Source: Candidatus Aquidulcis sp. (GTDB taxonomy: Bacteria > Chloroflexota > Anaerolineae > Anaerolineales > E44-bin32). Taken from it: a stretch of DNA of 8,205 nt. The notes below the pieces were generated by a model, which was given only the letters and a program-made list of their open reading frames with translations, did not search any database and was not told where the DNA came from. The translations under genes were made by a program, and so were the position numbers. Of the stretch, positions 1 to 5,832 are shown in pieces; position 1 is the first letter of the stretch, and each line of letters begins with the position of its first letter. The stretch is from the NCBI GenBank assembly GCA_020723365.1, contig DYJB01000097.1, positions 1,977-10,181 on the forward strand. Reading direction: 5' to 3'.

Positions 1-135
1 TACCGACTCCAGGCCCTCGATGCCACCGTTGGCGCCAATGACGTTGAAGCCCTTCCGCCCCAGGATCAGGCGGACAAGATCGATCATTTCGGGCTCATCT
101 TCGATGCAGACGACGCGCTTCGAGTCAGGCGACAT
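1..135 (-). CDS. Response regulator, receiver-domain N-terminus (partial)
   Basis: Only the first 45 codons lie in the window; the rest runs off the left edge. The protein opens with a short polar lead, then a hydrophobic strand (RVVCI) followed by the acidic cluster E12-D13-E14. This is the usual start of a CheY-like receiver domain, where the acidic pair helps hold Mg2+ next to the phospho-accepting Asp. That Asp (expected near residue 55) and any output domain are outside the window, so the class of regulator cannot be told. Helix 1 (MIDLVRLILGRKG) and strand 2 (FNVIGA) follow in the right order. The ATG at 135 is chosen because a GAGG sits 7 bases upstream. A terminator behind the ParA gene and a possible promoter in the 219-bp gap suggest separate transcription. 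The family call is firm; any partner kinase is unknown. Confidence 0.85.
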   Translation of the reverse strand, partial: MSPDSKRVVCIEDEPEMIDLVRLILGRKGFNVIGANGGIEGLESV

Positions 136-168
136 CACAGACCTCAGGCCAACCCTCTGGCAAGGGGT

Positions 169-198
169 AGTCTACACCCTGGCATACTGGACGCGCAA
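169..198 (-). promoter_or_regulatory. Possible sigma-70-type promoter for the response regulator
   Basis: Reading the minus strand, TTGCGC (193-198) and TAGACT (169-174) are separated by 18 bases. They match the -35 and -10 consensus at 3/6 and 4/6 positions. The predicted start lies about 27 bases upstream of the ATG at 135, leaving room for the GAGG ribosome site. The placement behind the ParA terminator supports a promoter here. The hexamers are weak, so this is only a candidate. Confidence 0.3.
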
Positions 199-234
199 CC
201 TACCGAGGTCCCACCACGAGAGGACCGGCCCGTT

Positions 235-250
235 CGGGCAGGACTGCCCG
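235..250. repeat. Short inverted repeat CGGGCAG-GA-CTGCCCG
   Basis: Perfect 7-base arms lie around a 2-base centre, between the ParA terminator and the candidate promoter of the response regulator, about 40 bases upstream of its -35. The spacing would suit a protein-binding site, or a secondary hairpin behind the terminator. In DNA this GC-rich, such a repeat can also arise by chance. Confidence 0.3.
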
Positions 251-296
251 CCTGTCCCGGCCAGGGGATGGAAACGTACCACACGGGCAAGCGAAA

Positions 297-321
297 GCCC
301 GGCGCGGGGTCCGCGCCGGGC
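297..321 (-). terminator. Stem-loop terminator behind the ParA gene
   Basis: An 11-bp perfect GC stem (297-307 with 311-321) closes on a 3-base loop, 33 bases past the ParA stop codon. On the minus strand the stem is followed by CTTTCGCTTG, a short imperfect T-rich tail. This is the shape of an intrinsic terminator in a high-GC genome. The stem is unusually strong and the tail weak, so Rho assistance or transcript-end protection is also possible. Confidence 0.65.
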
Positions 322-354
322 ACGTAGGCAGCCAACAGCCGGCGGGCAGGCCTG

Positions 355-1266
355 TCAGGCGGTGCCCAGAGGCTTCTCGAAGTCCAGCCAGCGCTCGACC
401 ATGTCGGCCAGCTCAGCCTGCGCCTCGCGATTGGTCGCCAGGTAGGTGGGCGCTGCGTCCGGTCCGGAGCCTGTGCTCTGCCCCGGCTGGCCAAGCCCGA
501 CCTGCAGGACCGGCAGGCGCGCGGCGCGCATGGCGTCGACGGCGGCCCGGTGGTGCGGCAGGCGCCAATCGTACTGTGTGACCAGGATGCCGAGGGTCTC
601 GATGTTCCGGTTGAGCTCGTGCTTGATCTGTTCGAGGGTCGCCAGGAAGAACCACAGTGCCCGCAGGTCCGGGATGTGGGGCTGGGTGGGAACCAGCACG
701 GCCTGCGCGGCGGTGAGAGCGTTGACACTCAGCGGCCCGAGACTCGAAGGACAATCGAGGATGGCAACGTCGAAGTCGTCGGCGACGGTGCTGAGGATTC
801 TGCGCAGCACGTCTTCGCGCCCCATGCGCGAAATCAAGCCGAGTTCGGCGGCCGCCAGGGCCAGGTCCGAAGGCGCCAGGAACAGGTACAGCCCGGGCAC
901 GACTTCCTTCAGCGTATCCCACAGGGGGACCACGCCGGGAAGCGCGCCGCCGAAGACCTCCGCCATGCTCGTTCCGGCGGCGCTCTCGACGCCGCAGAAG
1001 GCTGTCAGCGTCGCCTGGGGATCGAGGTCGACCAGCAGGACGCGCCGCCCGCGCTCCGCCAGCGCCGCCCCCAGGGCATGCGCCGTGGCGGTCTTCCCGA
1101 CACCGCTCTTGTGGTTGGCGACCGCGATCGTGCGCAAGGTTACCAGGTCATTCCAGTCGCGCGCCGGGGCGCGGACCGTAGCCCGCCTCACATCCGGCTC
1201 GTCGGCTTCCTCGACGTGAGGCCGCGTGATCTCGTCGCGCCCCCCACGCATCGCTACGGGTTCCAT
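355..1266 (-). CDS. ParA/Soj-family P-loop ATPase
   Basis: A 303-residue ATPase of the ParA/MinD superfamily. These proteins bind ATP as dimers on DNA or membrane and position plasmids, chromosomes or protein assemblies. Visible motifs are a deviant Walker A (HKSGVGKT, 52-59) with the signature lysine K53, Walker A' (VLLVDLDPQ, 76-84) and Walker B (VAILD, 167-171). The second residue after the signature lysine is Gly in most ParA (KGG) but the first of the pair is Ser here (KSG). A charged 45-residue extension precedes the first strand; ParA proteins of the chromosomal type usually start close to that strand. The C-terminal part keeps the fold (LGILVTQYD, 225-233), but the usual segment after it is replaced by a Gly/Ser/Gln-rich loop (259-270). 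The start at 1266 has GGAGGGAG 10 bases upstream; an in-frame ATG at 1323 lacks a good ribosome site. No ParB gene is in the window, so cargo is unknown. Confidence 0.88.
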   Translation of the reverse strand: MEPVAMRGGRDEITRPHVEEADEPDVRRATVRAPARDWNDLVTLRTIAVANHKSGVGKTATAHALGAALAERGRRVLLVDLDPQATLTAFCGVESAAGTSMAEVFGGALPGVVPLWDTLKEVVPGLYLFLAPSDLALAAAELGLISRMGREDVLRRILSTVADDFDVAILDCPSSLGPLSVNALTAAQAVLVPTQPHIPDLRALWFFLATLEQIKHELNRNIETLGILVTQYDWRLPHHRAAVDAMRAARLPVLQVGLGQPGQSTGSGPDAAPTYLATNREAQAELADMVERWLDFEKPLGTA

Positions 1267-1290
1267 GCCGGTGACACTCCCTCCCGCTCC

Positions 1291-1309
1291 GGGCGCGCAG
1301 GGCGCGCCC
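1291..1309 (-). repeat. Perfect hairpin in the probable leader of the ParA gene
   Basis: Eight-base arms (GGGCGCGC, 1291-1298, and GCGCGCCC, 1302-1309) lie around a 3-base loop, ending 25 bases before the ParA ATG and just upstream of its ribosome site. Upstream on the minus strand, TGC-TAGCAT (TAGCAT at 1332-1337) looks like an extended -10 element without a recognisable -35. If it is used, the transcript would begin near 1325 and the hairpin would form its 5' leader. There is no T-run, so this is not a terminator. If ParA instead starts at 1323, the repeat lies inside coding sequence. Confidence 0.35.
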
Positions 1310-1401
1310 GACCGTCTCCGCATCCACCTTCATGCTAGCACCTTCCCACACTCCCCAGGGCTTACACCTGGCTTGCAGACTGCCGGCAGGCCGCGTTGGG
1401 G

Positions 1402-1725
1402 TCATCGCCGGCCGGGGGCCGGGCTTGGCGCCAGCAGGCCGGCCAGGGCTCCCACGGCTCCGGAGCCGATGGCCAGCAGTACATCGGGCACAGCCCGGCC
1501 CTGCATCGCCAGCAGGATCGCCCCCACGACCATGATCAGGACGGCGAGCGCCAGCGCGCCGACAACAAGCCGATAGATCCACACATCGCTGTCCAGCGGC
1601 GAGGCCATTCCGGCGAGAACCTCAGCCGGGTTCTCCCGCACCCGCGCCGCCAGCGCCGGATCGGAACGCACAGCTTCGGCCAGCTGCTCAATGGTGGCGA
1701 TGCGTTTGCCCACTCCCCCTCCCAT
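1402..1725 (-). CDS. Small protein with two membrane helices, unknown function
   Basis: The product has 107 residues. The first 45 are soluble and helical in character, with a segment (EAVRSDPALAARVRENPAEV) that could form a short helical hairpin. Two hydrophobic segments follow: residues 49-73 and, after a short polar turn (QGRAVPD), residues 80-99, rich in Gly and Ala and ending in GLLAPSP. With two helices, both ends are expected on the same side, probably cytoplasmic. The C-terminal membrane part resembles a module I have seen in uncharacterised bacterial proteins, but I cannot name a family. The gene starts 12 bases after the lyase stop codon, so it is very probably translated from the same message. 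The ATG at 1725 has no clear ribosome site; a GTG at 1713 is an alternative, preceded closely by GGGAGGGGGA. No function is assigned. Confidence 0.75.
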   Translation of the reverse strand: MGGGVGKRIATIEQLAEAVRSDPALAARVRENPAEVLAGMASPLDSDVWIYRLVVGALALAVLIMVVGAILLAMQGRAVPDVLLAIGSGAVGALAGLLAPSPAPGRR

Positions 1726-1737
1726 CCACGTCCGGCG

Positions 1738-3261
1738 CTAGCCGAGAGGGCCGACCGCCTTCTCGACGGCCTCCAGAATCTCGCCCGATCGCACCAGCTC
1801 CTTCATGGCGATGTGGTCCGGATAGAGCGGCCGATCCTCGTCCAGGTGAGCTACGTGACGCCGGATGACCTCCCGGGCCGCCGCCACTCCCTTCCCGGGA
1901 GTGTGGCTGCGGAAGTCGAGTGCCTGGGCGGCGGCCATGAACTCGATCCCCAACACCCCGTAGGCGTTGTCGAGGATCTGCCCGTTCTTCAGGGCCGTGT
2001 TCATGCCCATCGAGACGAAGTCCTCCTGGTCGGCGGCTGCAGGAATCGAGCCAACCGAGGCCGGGGCCGAGAGGATGCGCTGCTCGACGATCAGCATGTC
2101 GGCCGTGTACTGGCTGAGCATCAGGCCCGAGAACATCCCGGCGCCTTTCGTCAGGAAGGCCGGCAGGCCGACGCTCAGCGCCGGGTTCGTGAGGCGGTTC
2201 AGGCGGCGCTCCGAGAGCACGCACACCATCGTGATGGCCGCGCCGGCCATGTCCATCGGGAGCGAGACGGGGGTGCCCTGGAAGTTGGCGCCGGTCAGCG
2301 TGAGCTTGAACTCGGGCAGGAAGATCGGATTGTCGCCCACGCCGTTGAGCTCGATCTCCACCTGCTTGCGGGCATAGGCGATGGCATCATGCGCCGCCCC
2401 GATGACCTGAGGGGTCGAGCGCATCGAGTAGGCGTCCTGGACCTTGCTCTTGAGCTTGCCGGTCACCAGATCCGAGCCCTGCACGCACTTGAGGATGGCC
2501 TGGGAAGAGCGCACGGCCCCGGCGAAGCCGCGCACCTGGTGCAGGCGGATGTCGTACGGCTTCATATTGGCGATCAGCGCTTCAAGCGAGATGGCGCAGG
2601 CGATCTCGGCCTGCCGCAGCCAGCGATCCATGTCGTACAGGTGGAGGGCACTCATGGCCGTCAGCAGGTTGGAGCCGTTGATCGTTGCCAGGCCGTCGCG
2701 GGCCTGCAGGTCGGGGATCGGGATGGCGGCGCGCTCCATGGCCGTCCGGCCCGGAAGTCGCTCGCCCCCGTAGTACGCCTCACCCTCGCCCATCAGGAGG
2801 AGCGCTATCTGCGCCATCGGAGCCAGATCGCCGGAGGCGCCCACCGAGCCCTTCTGGCACACGACCGGGGTCACTCCCCGGTTCAGCATCTCCACCAGCG
2901 TCTGCGTGATCTCGGGGCGGCACCCCGAGTTGCCGTGGGCGTGGACGTTGATGCGTCCCGCCATGGCGGCGCGGACGTGCTCGATCGGCGCCGGATCCCC
3001 GATGCCGGCGGCGTGGTTGTAGATCAGGTAACGCTGGAACTGGCGCACCTGCTCGTCGTCAAGCACCACCTCGGAGAATTCCCCGATGCCGGTGTTGACC
3101 CCGTACATGATCTCGTGGGCCCGAATCTTGTCCTCCAGCATGGCCCGGCAGGCGCGTATCCGCTCCAGGGCCGACGGGTCGAGCGCCACGGCTTCCCCGT
3201 CCCGGGCGATGCGCACCAGCTTCTCCAGCGTCAGCCCGGACCCATCCAATACGATCGTCAT
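1738..3261 (-). CDS. hutH: Histidine/aromatic amino-acid ammonia-lyase (MIO enzyme)
   Basis: A 507-residue lyase, the usual length for bacterial histidine ammonia-lyase (HAL), which makes urocanate and ammonia from L-histidine. The Ala-Ser-Gly triad that cyclises into the MIO electrophile is at 142-144 within GSVGASGDLAP. Residues known to matter in Pseudomonas putida HAL are present at the same or nearly the same numbers: Y53, H83, N195, Q275, Y278, R281, F327 and E413. H83 and the Glu in QED favour histidine over tyrosine or phenylalanine. Some segments drift from classical HutH: NH rather than SH before AAGIG, QEDF rather than QEDH, and a KPYD-RLH-RGF-GA stretch more like other aromatic lyases. 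A different substrate or an aminomutase cannot be excluded. No hutU, hutI or hutG is nearby. The ATG at 3261 has AAGGAG 6 bases upstream; the longer open frame to 3462 crosses the divergent promoter and is rejected. It heads the minus-strand group. The family is certain; the symbol is tentative. Confidence 0.9.
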   Translation of the reverse strand: MTIVLDGSGLTLEKLVRIARDGEAVALDPSALERIRACRAMLEDKIRAHEIMYGVNTGIGEFSEVVLDDEQVRQFQRYLIYNHAAGIGDPAPIEHVRAAMAGRINVHAHGNSGCRPEITQTLVEMLNRGVTPVVCQKGSVGASGDLAPMAQIALLLMGEGEAYYGGERLPGRTAMERAAIPIPDLQARDGLATINGSNLLTAMSALHLYDMDRWLRQAEIACAISLEALIANMKPYDIRLHQVRGFAGAVRSSQAILKCVQGSDLVTGKLKSKVQDAYSMRSTPQVIGAAHDAIAYARKQVEIELNGVGDNPIFLPEFKLTLTGANFQGTPVSLPMDMAGAAITMVCVLSERRLNRLTNPALSVGLPAFLTKGAGMFSGLMLSQYTADMLIVEQRILSAPASVGSIPAAADQEDFVSMGMNTALKNGQILDNAYGVLGIEFMAAAQALDFRSHTPGKGVAAAREVIRRHVAHLDEDRPLYPDHIAMKELVRSGEILEAVEKAVGPLG

Positions 3262-3342
3262 GCCCAGCTCCTTGCCACCGGCGGCGCGTGCCCGGACAGG
3301 CCGATTGTAGGCCGGTAGCCCAAGGGCCACAAGGCGCCGGGG

Positions 3343-3358
3343 AGGACACCGTTGTCCT
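3343..3358. promoter_or_regulatory. Operator-like inverted repeat AGGACA-CCGT-TGTCCT
   Basis: Perfect 6-base arms with a 4-base centre cover most of the -35 hexamer of the acyltransferase promoter (TTGTCC, 3352-3357). If the leftward promoter is used, the repeat falls roughly at +13 to +28 of the lyase message. A repressor bound here could silence both directions. A repeat of this size can occur by chance in a 180-bp gap, so the position is the main argument. No regulator family is inferred. Confidence 0.4.
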
Positions 3359-3382
3359 GGCCGAGGTGTGTGACCGTATAAT
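3352..3382 (+). promoter_or_regulatory. Promoter of the acyltransferase gene
   Basis: A perfect TATAAT (3377-3382) in otherwise GC-rich DNA, with TTGTCC (3352-3357) upstream at a 19-base spacing, one or two longer than ideal. The predicted start is near 3389, about 50 bases before the GTG start at 3440. This is the best-looking promoter in the window. Confidence 0.6.
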
Positions 3383-3383
3383 A
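3378..3383 (-). promoter_or_regulatory. Possible leftward -10 element for the lyase gene
   Basis: The minus strand reads TATTAT, 5/6 to the -10 consensus, almost exactly opposite the rightward TATAAT because the sequence TATAATA is nearly symmetric. No convincing -35 lies 16-18 bases upstream. If it is used, the lyase message starts near 3371 with a leader of about 110 bases. Confidence 0.35.
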
Positions 3384-3439
3384 GAAGCGGGTCCTGTGGG
3401 CACGGGCCGCGAGGCGGCACAAGACTCCGAGGCTTCAAC

Positions 3440-4348
3440 GTGACACCCACCTCGAACAGCATGGACAGCCTGACCCGCCTGGCCCTGGATGAGATCTGCG
3501 GCGTGTTTGGCCTGCCGCCTCAGGCACGCTGGCGCGGCCTGGTCGAGGCGCTCTTCGAGCGGACGGCACACAGCTTCGCCACCTACGGGGCGATGTTCGA
3601 CCAGAAGATCGCTCAGTGGGGGCTGGACGGCGCGTCGCAGTGGGCCGTGTCGCTCTTTGCCAGCCAGGTCTCCGTGCGGGGCCGGGAAGCCATTCCCGAC
3701 CAGGGTCCGCTGGTGATCGCCGCCAACCACCCGGGCTCGGTCGACGCGCTGGCCATCGTCTCCCAGATCCGCCGCCCGGACCTCAAAGTGGTTGCCAGTG
3801 GGCTGGGCTTCCTGCGCAGCCTGCCCGAGCTGAGCCAGCATCTGATCTTCGTCCCACGGCACGACACCCAGGGACGAATGGCTGTCGTCCGCTCGGTGAT
3901 CCATCACCTCGACCAGGGCGGCTCGGTGCTGGTCTTCCCCGGGGGCAACATCGAACCCGATCCGGCAGTGCTGCCCGGCGCCGAGGATGCGCTGGGCAAC
4001 TGGTCGTCCAGCCTGGACCTGATCCTTCGCCGCGTGCCGCAGGCGCAGGTGGTCCTGTCGATCGTCAGCGGAGTGCTGACGCGGGCCGCCCTGCGCAATC
4101 CGCTCTCGCCGTTCGTTCGATCGATGCGTGAGCGCCAGAAGCTGGCGGAAATCGTGCAGGTGGCGGCGCAGATGCTCACCCGCAACCAGCTCGGGCTCAC
4201 TCCCCGGGTGACCTTCACTCGTCTGGCTGTGCCGGACGTTCAGGCCTCGTTCCTGGCGCACATCACGACTGTCGCACGACGCCAGCTCGCCGAACACGCC
4301 GCACAGTGGACGTCTTCGCCTGCCCCGGAGCCTCCGCTCGCCGCCTGA
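3440..4348 (+). CDS. PlsC-like acyltransferase (LPLAT superfamily), soluble
   Basis: The product has 302 residues. The acyltransferase signature NHPGSVD carries the catalytic His97 and Asp102 in the HX4D spacing used by glycerolipid acyltransferases, which move an acyl chain from acyl-CoA or acyl-ACP to a hydroxyl. The second signature is VFPGGNIEPD (165-174), corresponding to the FPEGxxS block that contacts the phosphate of the acceptor; here Glu is replaced by Gly and the usual Ser/Arg is missing. The strand before the His (GPLVIAAN) is typical. About 75 residues of helical sequence precede the core, and no clear membrane helix is seen, unlike classical PlsC. The acceptor may therefore not be lysophosphatidate. 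The GTG at 3440 is chosen because GAGG lies about 8 bases upstream; the ATG at 3461 has none. It is transcribed alone, divergent from the lyase and convergent with the ATP-grasp gene. Confidence 0.8.
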   Translation: MTPTSNSMDSLTRLALDEICGVFGLPPQARWRGLVEALFERTAHSFATYGAMFDQKIAQWGLDGASQWAVSLFASQVSVRGREAIPDQGPLVIAANHPGSVDALAIVSQIRRPDLKVVASGLGFLRSLPELSQHLIFVPRHDTQGRMAVVRSVIHHLDQGGSVLVFPGGNIEPDPAVLPGAEDALGNWSSSLDLILRRVPQAQVVLSIVSGVLTRAALRNPLSPFVRSMRERQKLAEIVQVAAQMLTRNQLGLTPRVTFTRLAVPDVQASFLAHITTVARRQLAEHAAQWTSSPAPEPPLAA

Positions 4349-4439
4349 GACGCTGCCGCAAGACGTCTCCCCCGTGAACACCCCCAAGTCACGATGACGG
4401 CCGGTTGGCGAAGGCATGCGCACGCCCCGGGAAGACGTC

Positions 4440-4469
4440 GCCGCCTGCGGGCGACGGTCCGCAGGCGGC
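4440..4469. terminator. Stem-loop between convergent genes
   Basis: An 11-bp perfect stem (4440-4450 with 4459-4469, GCCGCCTGCGG and its complement) with an 8-base loop sits in the 159-bp gap between the ends of the acyltransferase and ATP-grasp genes. No real T-run follows on either strand (the minus side reads GACGTCTTC). It may act as a two-way transcription barrier or 3'-end stabiliser; intrinsic termination is unproven. Confidence 0.45.
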
Positions 4470-4507
4470 TGCGAGAGAACCATGTCGGGTATCGTGGGAG
4501 CGGGTGA

Positions 4508-5602
4508 CTACTCCAACAGGAGACGGGCGGCGCTCTTGTCGCCCAGCGAAAGCGGGAGCTGCACCGGGCGCCGCTCGGTGACGACCGCCCGCTTTTGGTG
4601 AGCGAAGACGGGATGGCGCGCGGCGGCCAGGTTGACGAAGTGCGAGAGCATGGCGCCGTAGCCCACGCCGGCCGCCTGCGCGCACAGCGCCATGCTGGCA
4701 TCGGACGCGATGTCGGCATTGGGATTGACGTCCAGCACGTAGGCCGTGCCCTCGCGCAGGCGCAGATCGACGCGCGAGTAGTCCGGGCTTCCCACGGCGC
4801 GATGGGCGGCCACTGCGGCGCGCGCCAGGGAATTGCCCTCGATGCGCGTGACCAGCGCCGGAAGATGGAAGAGGATCTTCTCGTAGTGCTCGGAGCCCGG
4901 GGTGAACTTGGCGTCGTACGTGCACAGGCGCTCACGGAGCGACTCGAACTTCCGGAAGTCCATCTCTCCCGGCGGCATAGCTATCGGGCGGCGGCTGCCC
5001 CAGACGGCCACGCGGAACTCGCGCCCGTCGATGAACTCCTCCACCAGCGCCGGGCCGAAGTCCTCCAGCACGATTTCGAGCTGCTTGCGCAACTGGGTAC
5101 GGTTCTCGACGACCGACTCGGCCGAGATGCCGATGCTGCTGTGTTCGAGGACCGGCTTGACGATCGCAGGGAAGCGATCCCAGCGAGCGCCATCGACCTT
5201 CTCAAAGATCCGGCCCACGGGGATCGGCACGTGCGCCTTCAGCATGGCGTCGCGCGAGCGCGCTTTGTCGCAGCTCAGTTCGAGAACCGCCGACGAACCG
5301 CCGGTGAAGGTGAAGCCGAGCGCTTCCAACTCCCTGGCGACCTGAGGCTCACTCCGGTCCACGCCCGGAAGGCCCTCGCACCAGTTGAAGACAATGTACT
5401 CCTTCGGAGAGTAGCGCCGCAGCAGGCGCTTGAGGTCGGGCTGGCGCACGGTGACCGACGTCACGGGGTGGCCCACCCCGCGCAGCGCGCGCAGCGCTTC
5501 CGAAGCCTGCTTGCGCGCATACAGCGCGTCCGACTCGGGCCACTCCGGATCGATGTTGTGGATCAACAGGACCGGCAGATCGCAGCGATCGTCGGTGGTC
5601 AT
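4508..5602 (-). CDS. ATP-grasp ligase related to D-Ala-D-Ala ligase
   Basis: The product has 364 residues. Enzymes of this fold use ATP to form a carboxyl-phosphate and join it to an amine or thiol. Visible landmarks are FNWCEG (72-77), the DK pair (112-113) opening the central domain, FPAIVKP (144-150) with the phosphate-binding K149, VEEFIDGREFRV (187-198), SRVDLR (276-281) and LDVNPNAD (290-297). D279, D291 and N293 match the metal ligands of Ddl, with Asp replacing the usual Glu at 291. The N-terminal SxER-type segment that binds the first D-Ala in Ddl is not recognisable, and the NTSPGMTxHSL end of true Ddl is replaced by NPNADIASDASM. The substrate is thus probably not D-alanine. The ATG at 5602 has GAGG 7 bases upstream; an ATG at 5608 is the only longer start, because an in-frame TGA precedes it. 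The gene stands alone, without mur genes, behind a long structured leader. Confidence 0.82.
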   Translation of the reverse strand: MTTDDRCDLPVLLIHNIDPEWPESDALYARKQASEALRALRGVGHPVTSVTVRQPDLKRLLRRYSPKEYIVFNWCEGLPGVDRSEPQVARELEALGFTFTGGSSAVLELSCDKARSRDAMLKAHVPIPVGRIFEKVDGARWDRFPAIVKPVLEHSSIGISAESVVENRTQLRKQLEIVLEDFGPALVEEFIDGREFRVAVWGSRRPIAMPPGEMDFRKFESLRERLCTYDAKFTPGSEHYEKILFHLPALVTRIEGNSLARAAVAAHRAVGSPDYSRVDLRLREGTAYVLDVNPNADIASDASMALCAQAAGVGYGAMLSHFVNLAAARHPVFAHQKRAVVTERRPVQLPLSLGDKSAARLLLE

Positions 5603-5617
5603 GCGCATCCCTCACCT

Positions 5618-5672
5618 TCGGGCGTAGCCCGATGATCCGCGCGCAGCGCCATCATCGTCCTGTGCGCGCGGA
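5618..5672 (-). promoter_or_regulatory. Two stacked hairpins in the leader of the ATP-grasp gene
   Basis: The proximal hairpin is TCGGGC-GTA-GCCCGA (5618-5632), ending a few bases before the GAGGG ribosome site. The distal one has 10-base perfect arms (5636-5645 and 5663-5672, TCCGCGCGCA and its complement) around a 17-base loop. Only three bases separate them. Both lie between the candidate promoter and the start codon, so both would be in the message. This could mark translational control or mRNA protection; no known riboswitch class is recognised. Confidence 0.45.
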
Positions 5673-5762
5673 CTGCGGCCGATGTCGTGTGCCTCAACGC
5701 ACCTTCACGACGCGCGGCCCCACTCCACCCCCGTGTGTCCTTCGGATTCATCATCCTCGCGA

Positions 5763-5793
5763 GCATGCATGCACACGAACCGCGGGCATGCAT
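5763..5793. repeat. ATGCATGC inverted repeat
   Basis: ATGCATGC (5765-5772) faces GCATGCAT (5786-5793) across 13 bases, and the left arm is part of a 10-base perfect palindrome (GCATGCATGC, 5763-5772). The repeat stands out against the CG-dominated surroundings. It would fall near the start of the ATP-grasp leader if the promoter at 5805-5832 is real. It could be a protein site or a hairpin. Confidence 0.4.
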
Positions 5794-5804
5794 CACCTTT
5801 TGCA

Positions 5805-5832
5805 AGTGTATACAAGTCCGTCCACTGCGCAA
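5805..5832 (-). promoter_or_regulatory. Candidate promoter of the ATP-grasp gene
   Basis: On the minus strand TTGCGC (5827-5832) and TACACT (5805-5810) are 16 bases apart, in a locally AT-richer patch (about 5798-5850). The -10 matches 4/6 and the -35 hexamer is the same as in the candidate promoter of the response regulator. The message would start near 5798 and carry a leader of about 195 bases. Weak matches make this tentative. Confidence 0.3.

Noticed and set aside
1267..1333. Longer ParA starting at 1323, or a small separate gene starting at 1333
   Set aside because: The 1323 start lacks a good ribosome site compared with 1266. The 1333 frame encodes an Arg-rich string overlapping ParA out of frame.
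1396..3318. A 640-codon open frame on the plus strand
   Set aside because: It is antisense to the lyase gene, whose conserved motifs are unmistakable. Its His/Gln/Arg/Asp-rich translation is the typical mirror of a high-GC coding sequence.
3262..3462. An N-terminal extension of the lyase to an ATG at 3462
   Set aside because: It would add 67 residues unlike the family, cross the divergent promoter and overlap the acyltransferase start. The ATG at 3261 has an excellent AAGGAG site.
3059..4483. A 474-codon open frame on the minus strand crossing the divergent promoter
   Set aside because: It overlaps the lyase in another frame and the acyltransferase on the opposite strand, and contains no motif.
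4595..5635. A 346-codon open frame on the plus strand
   Set aside because: It is antisense to the ATP-grasp gene and shows no domain; the stop-free frame follows from codon bias.
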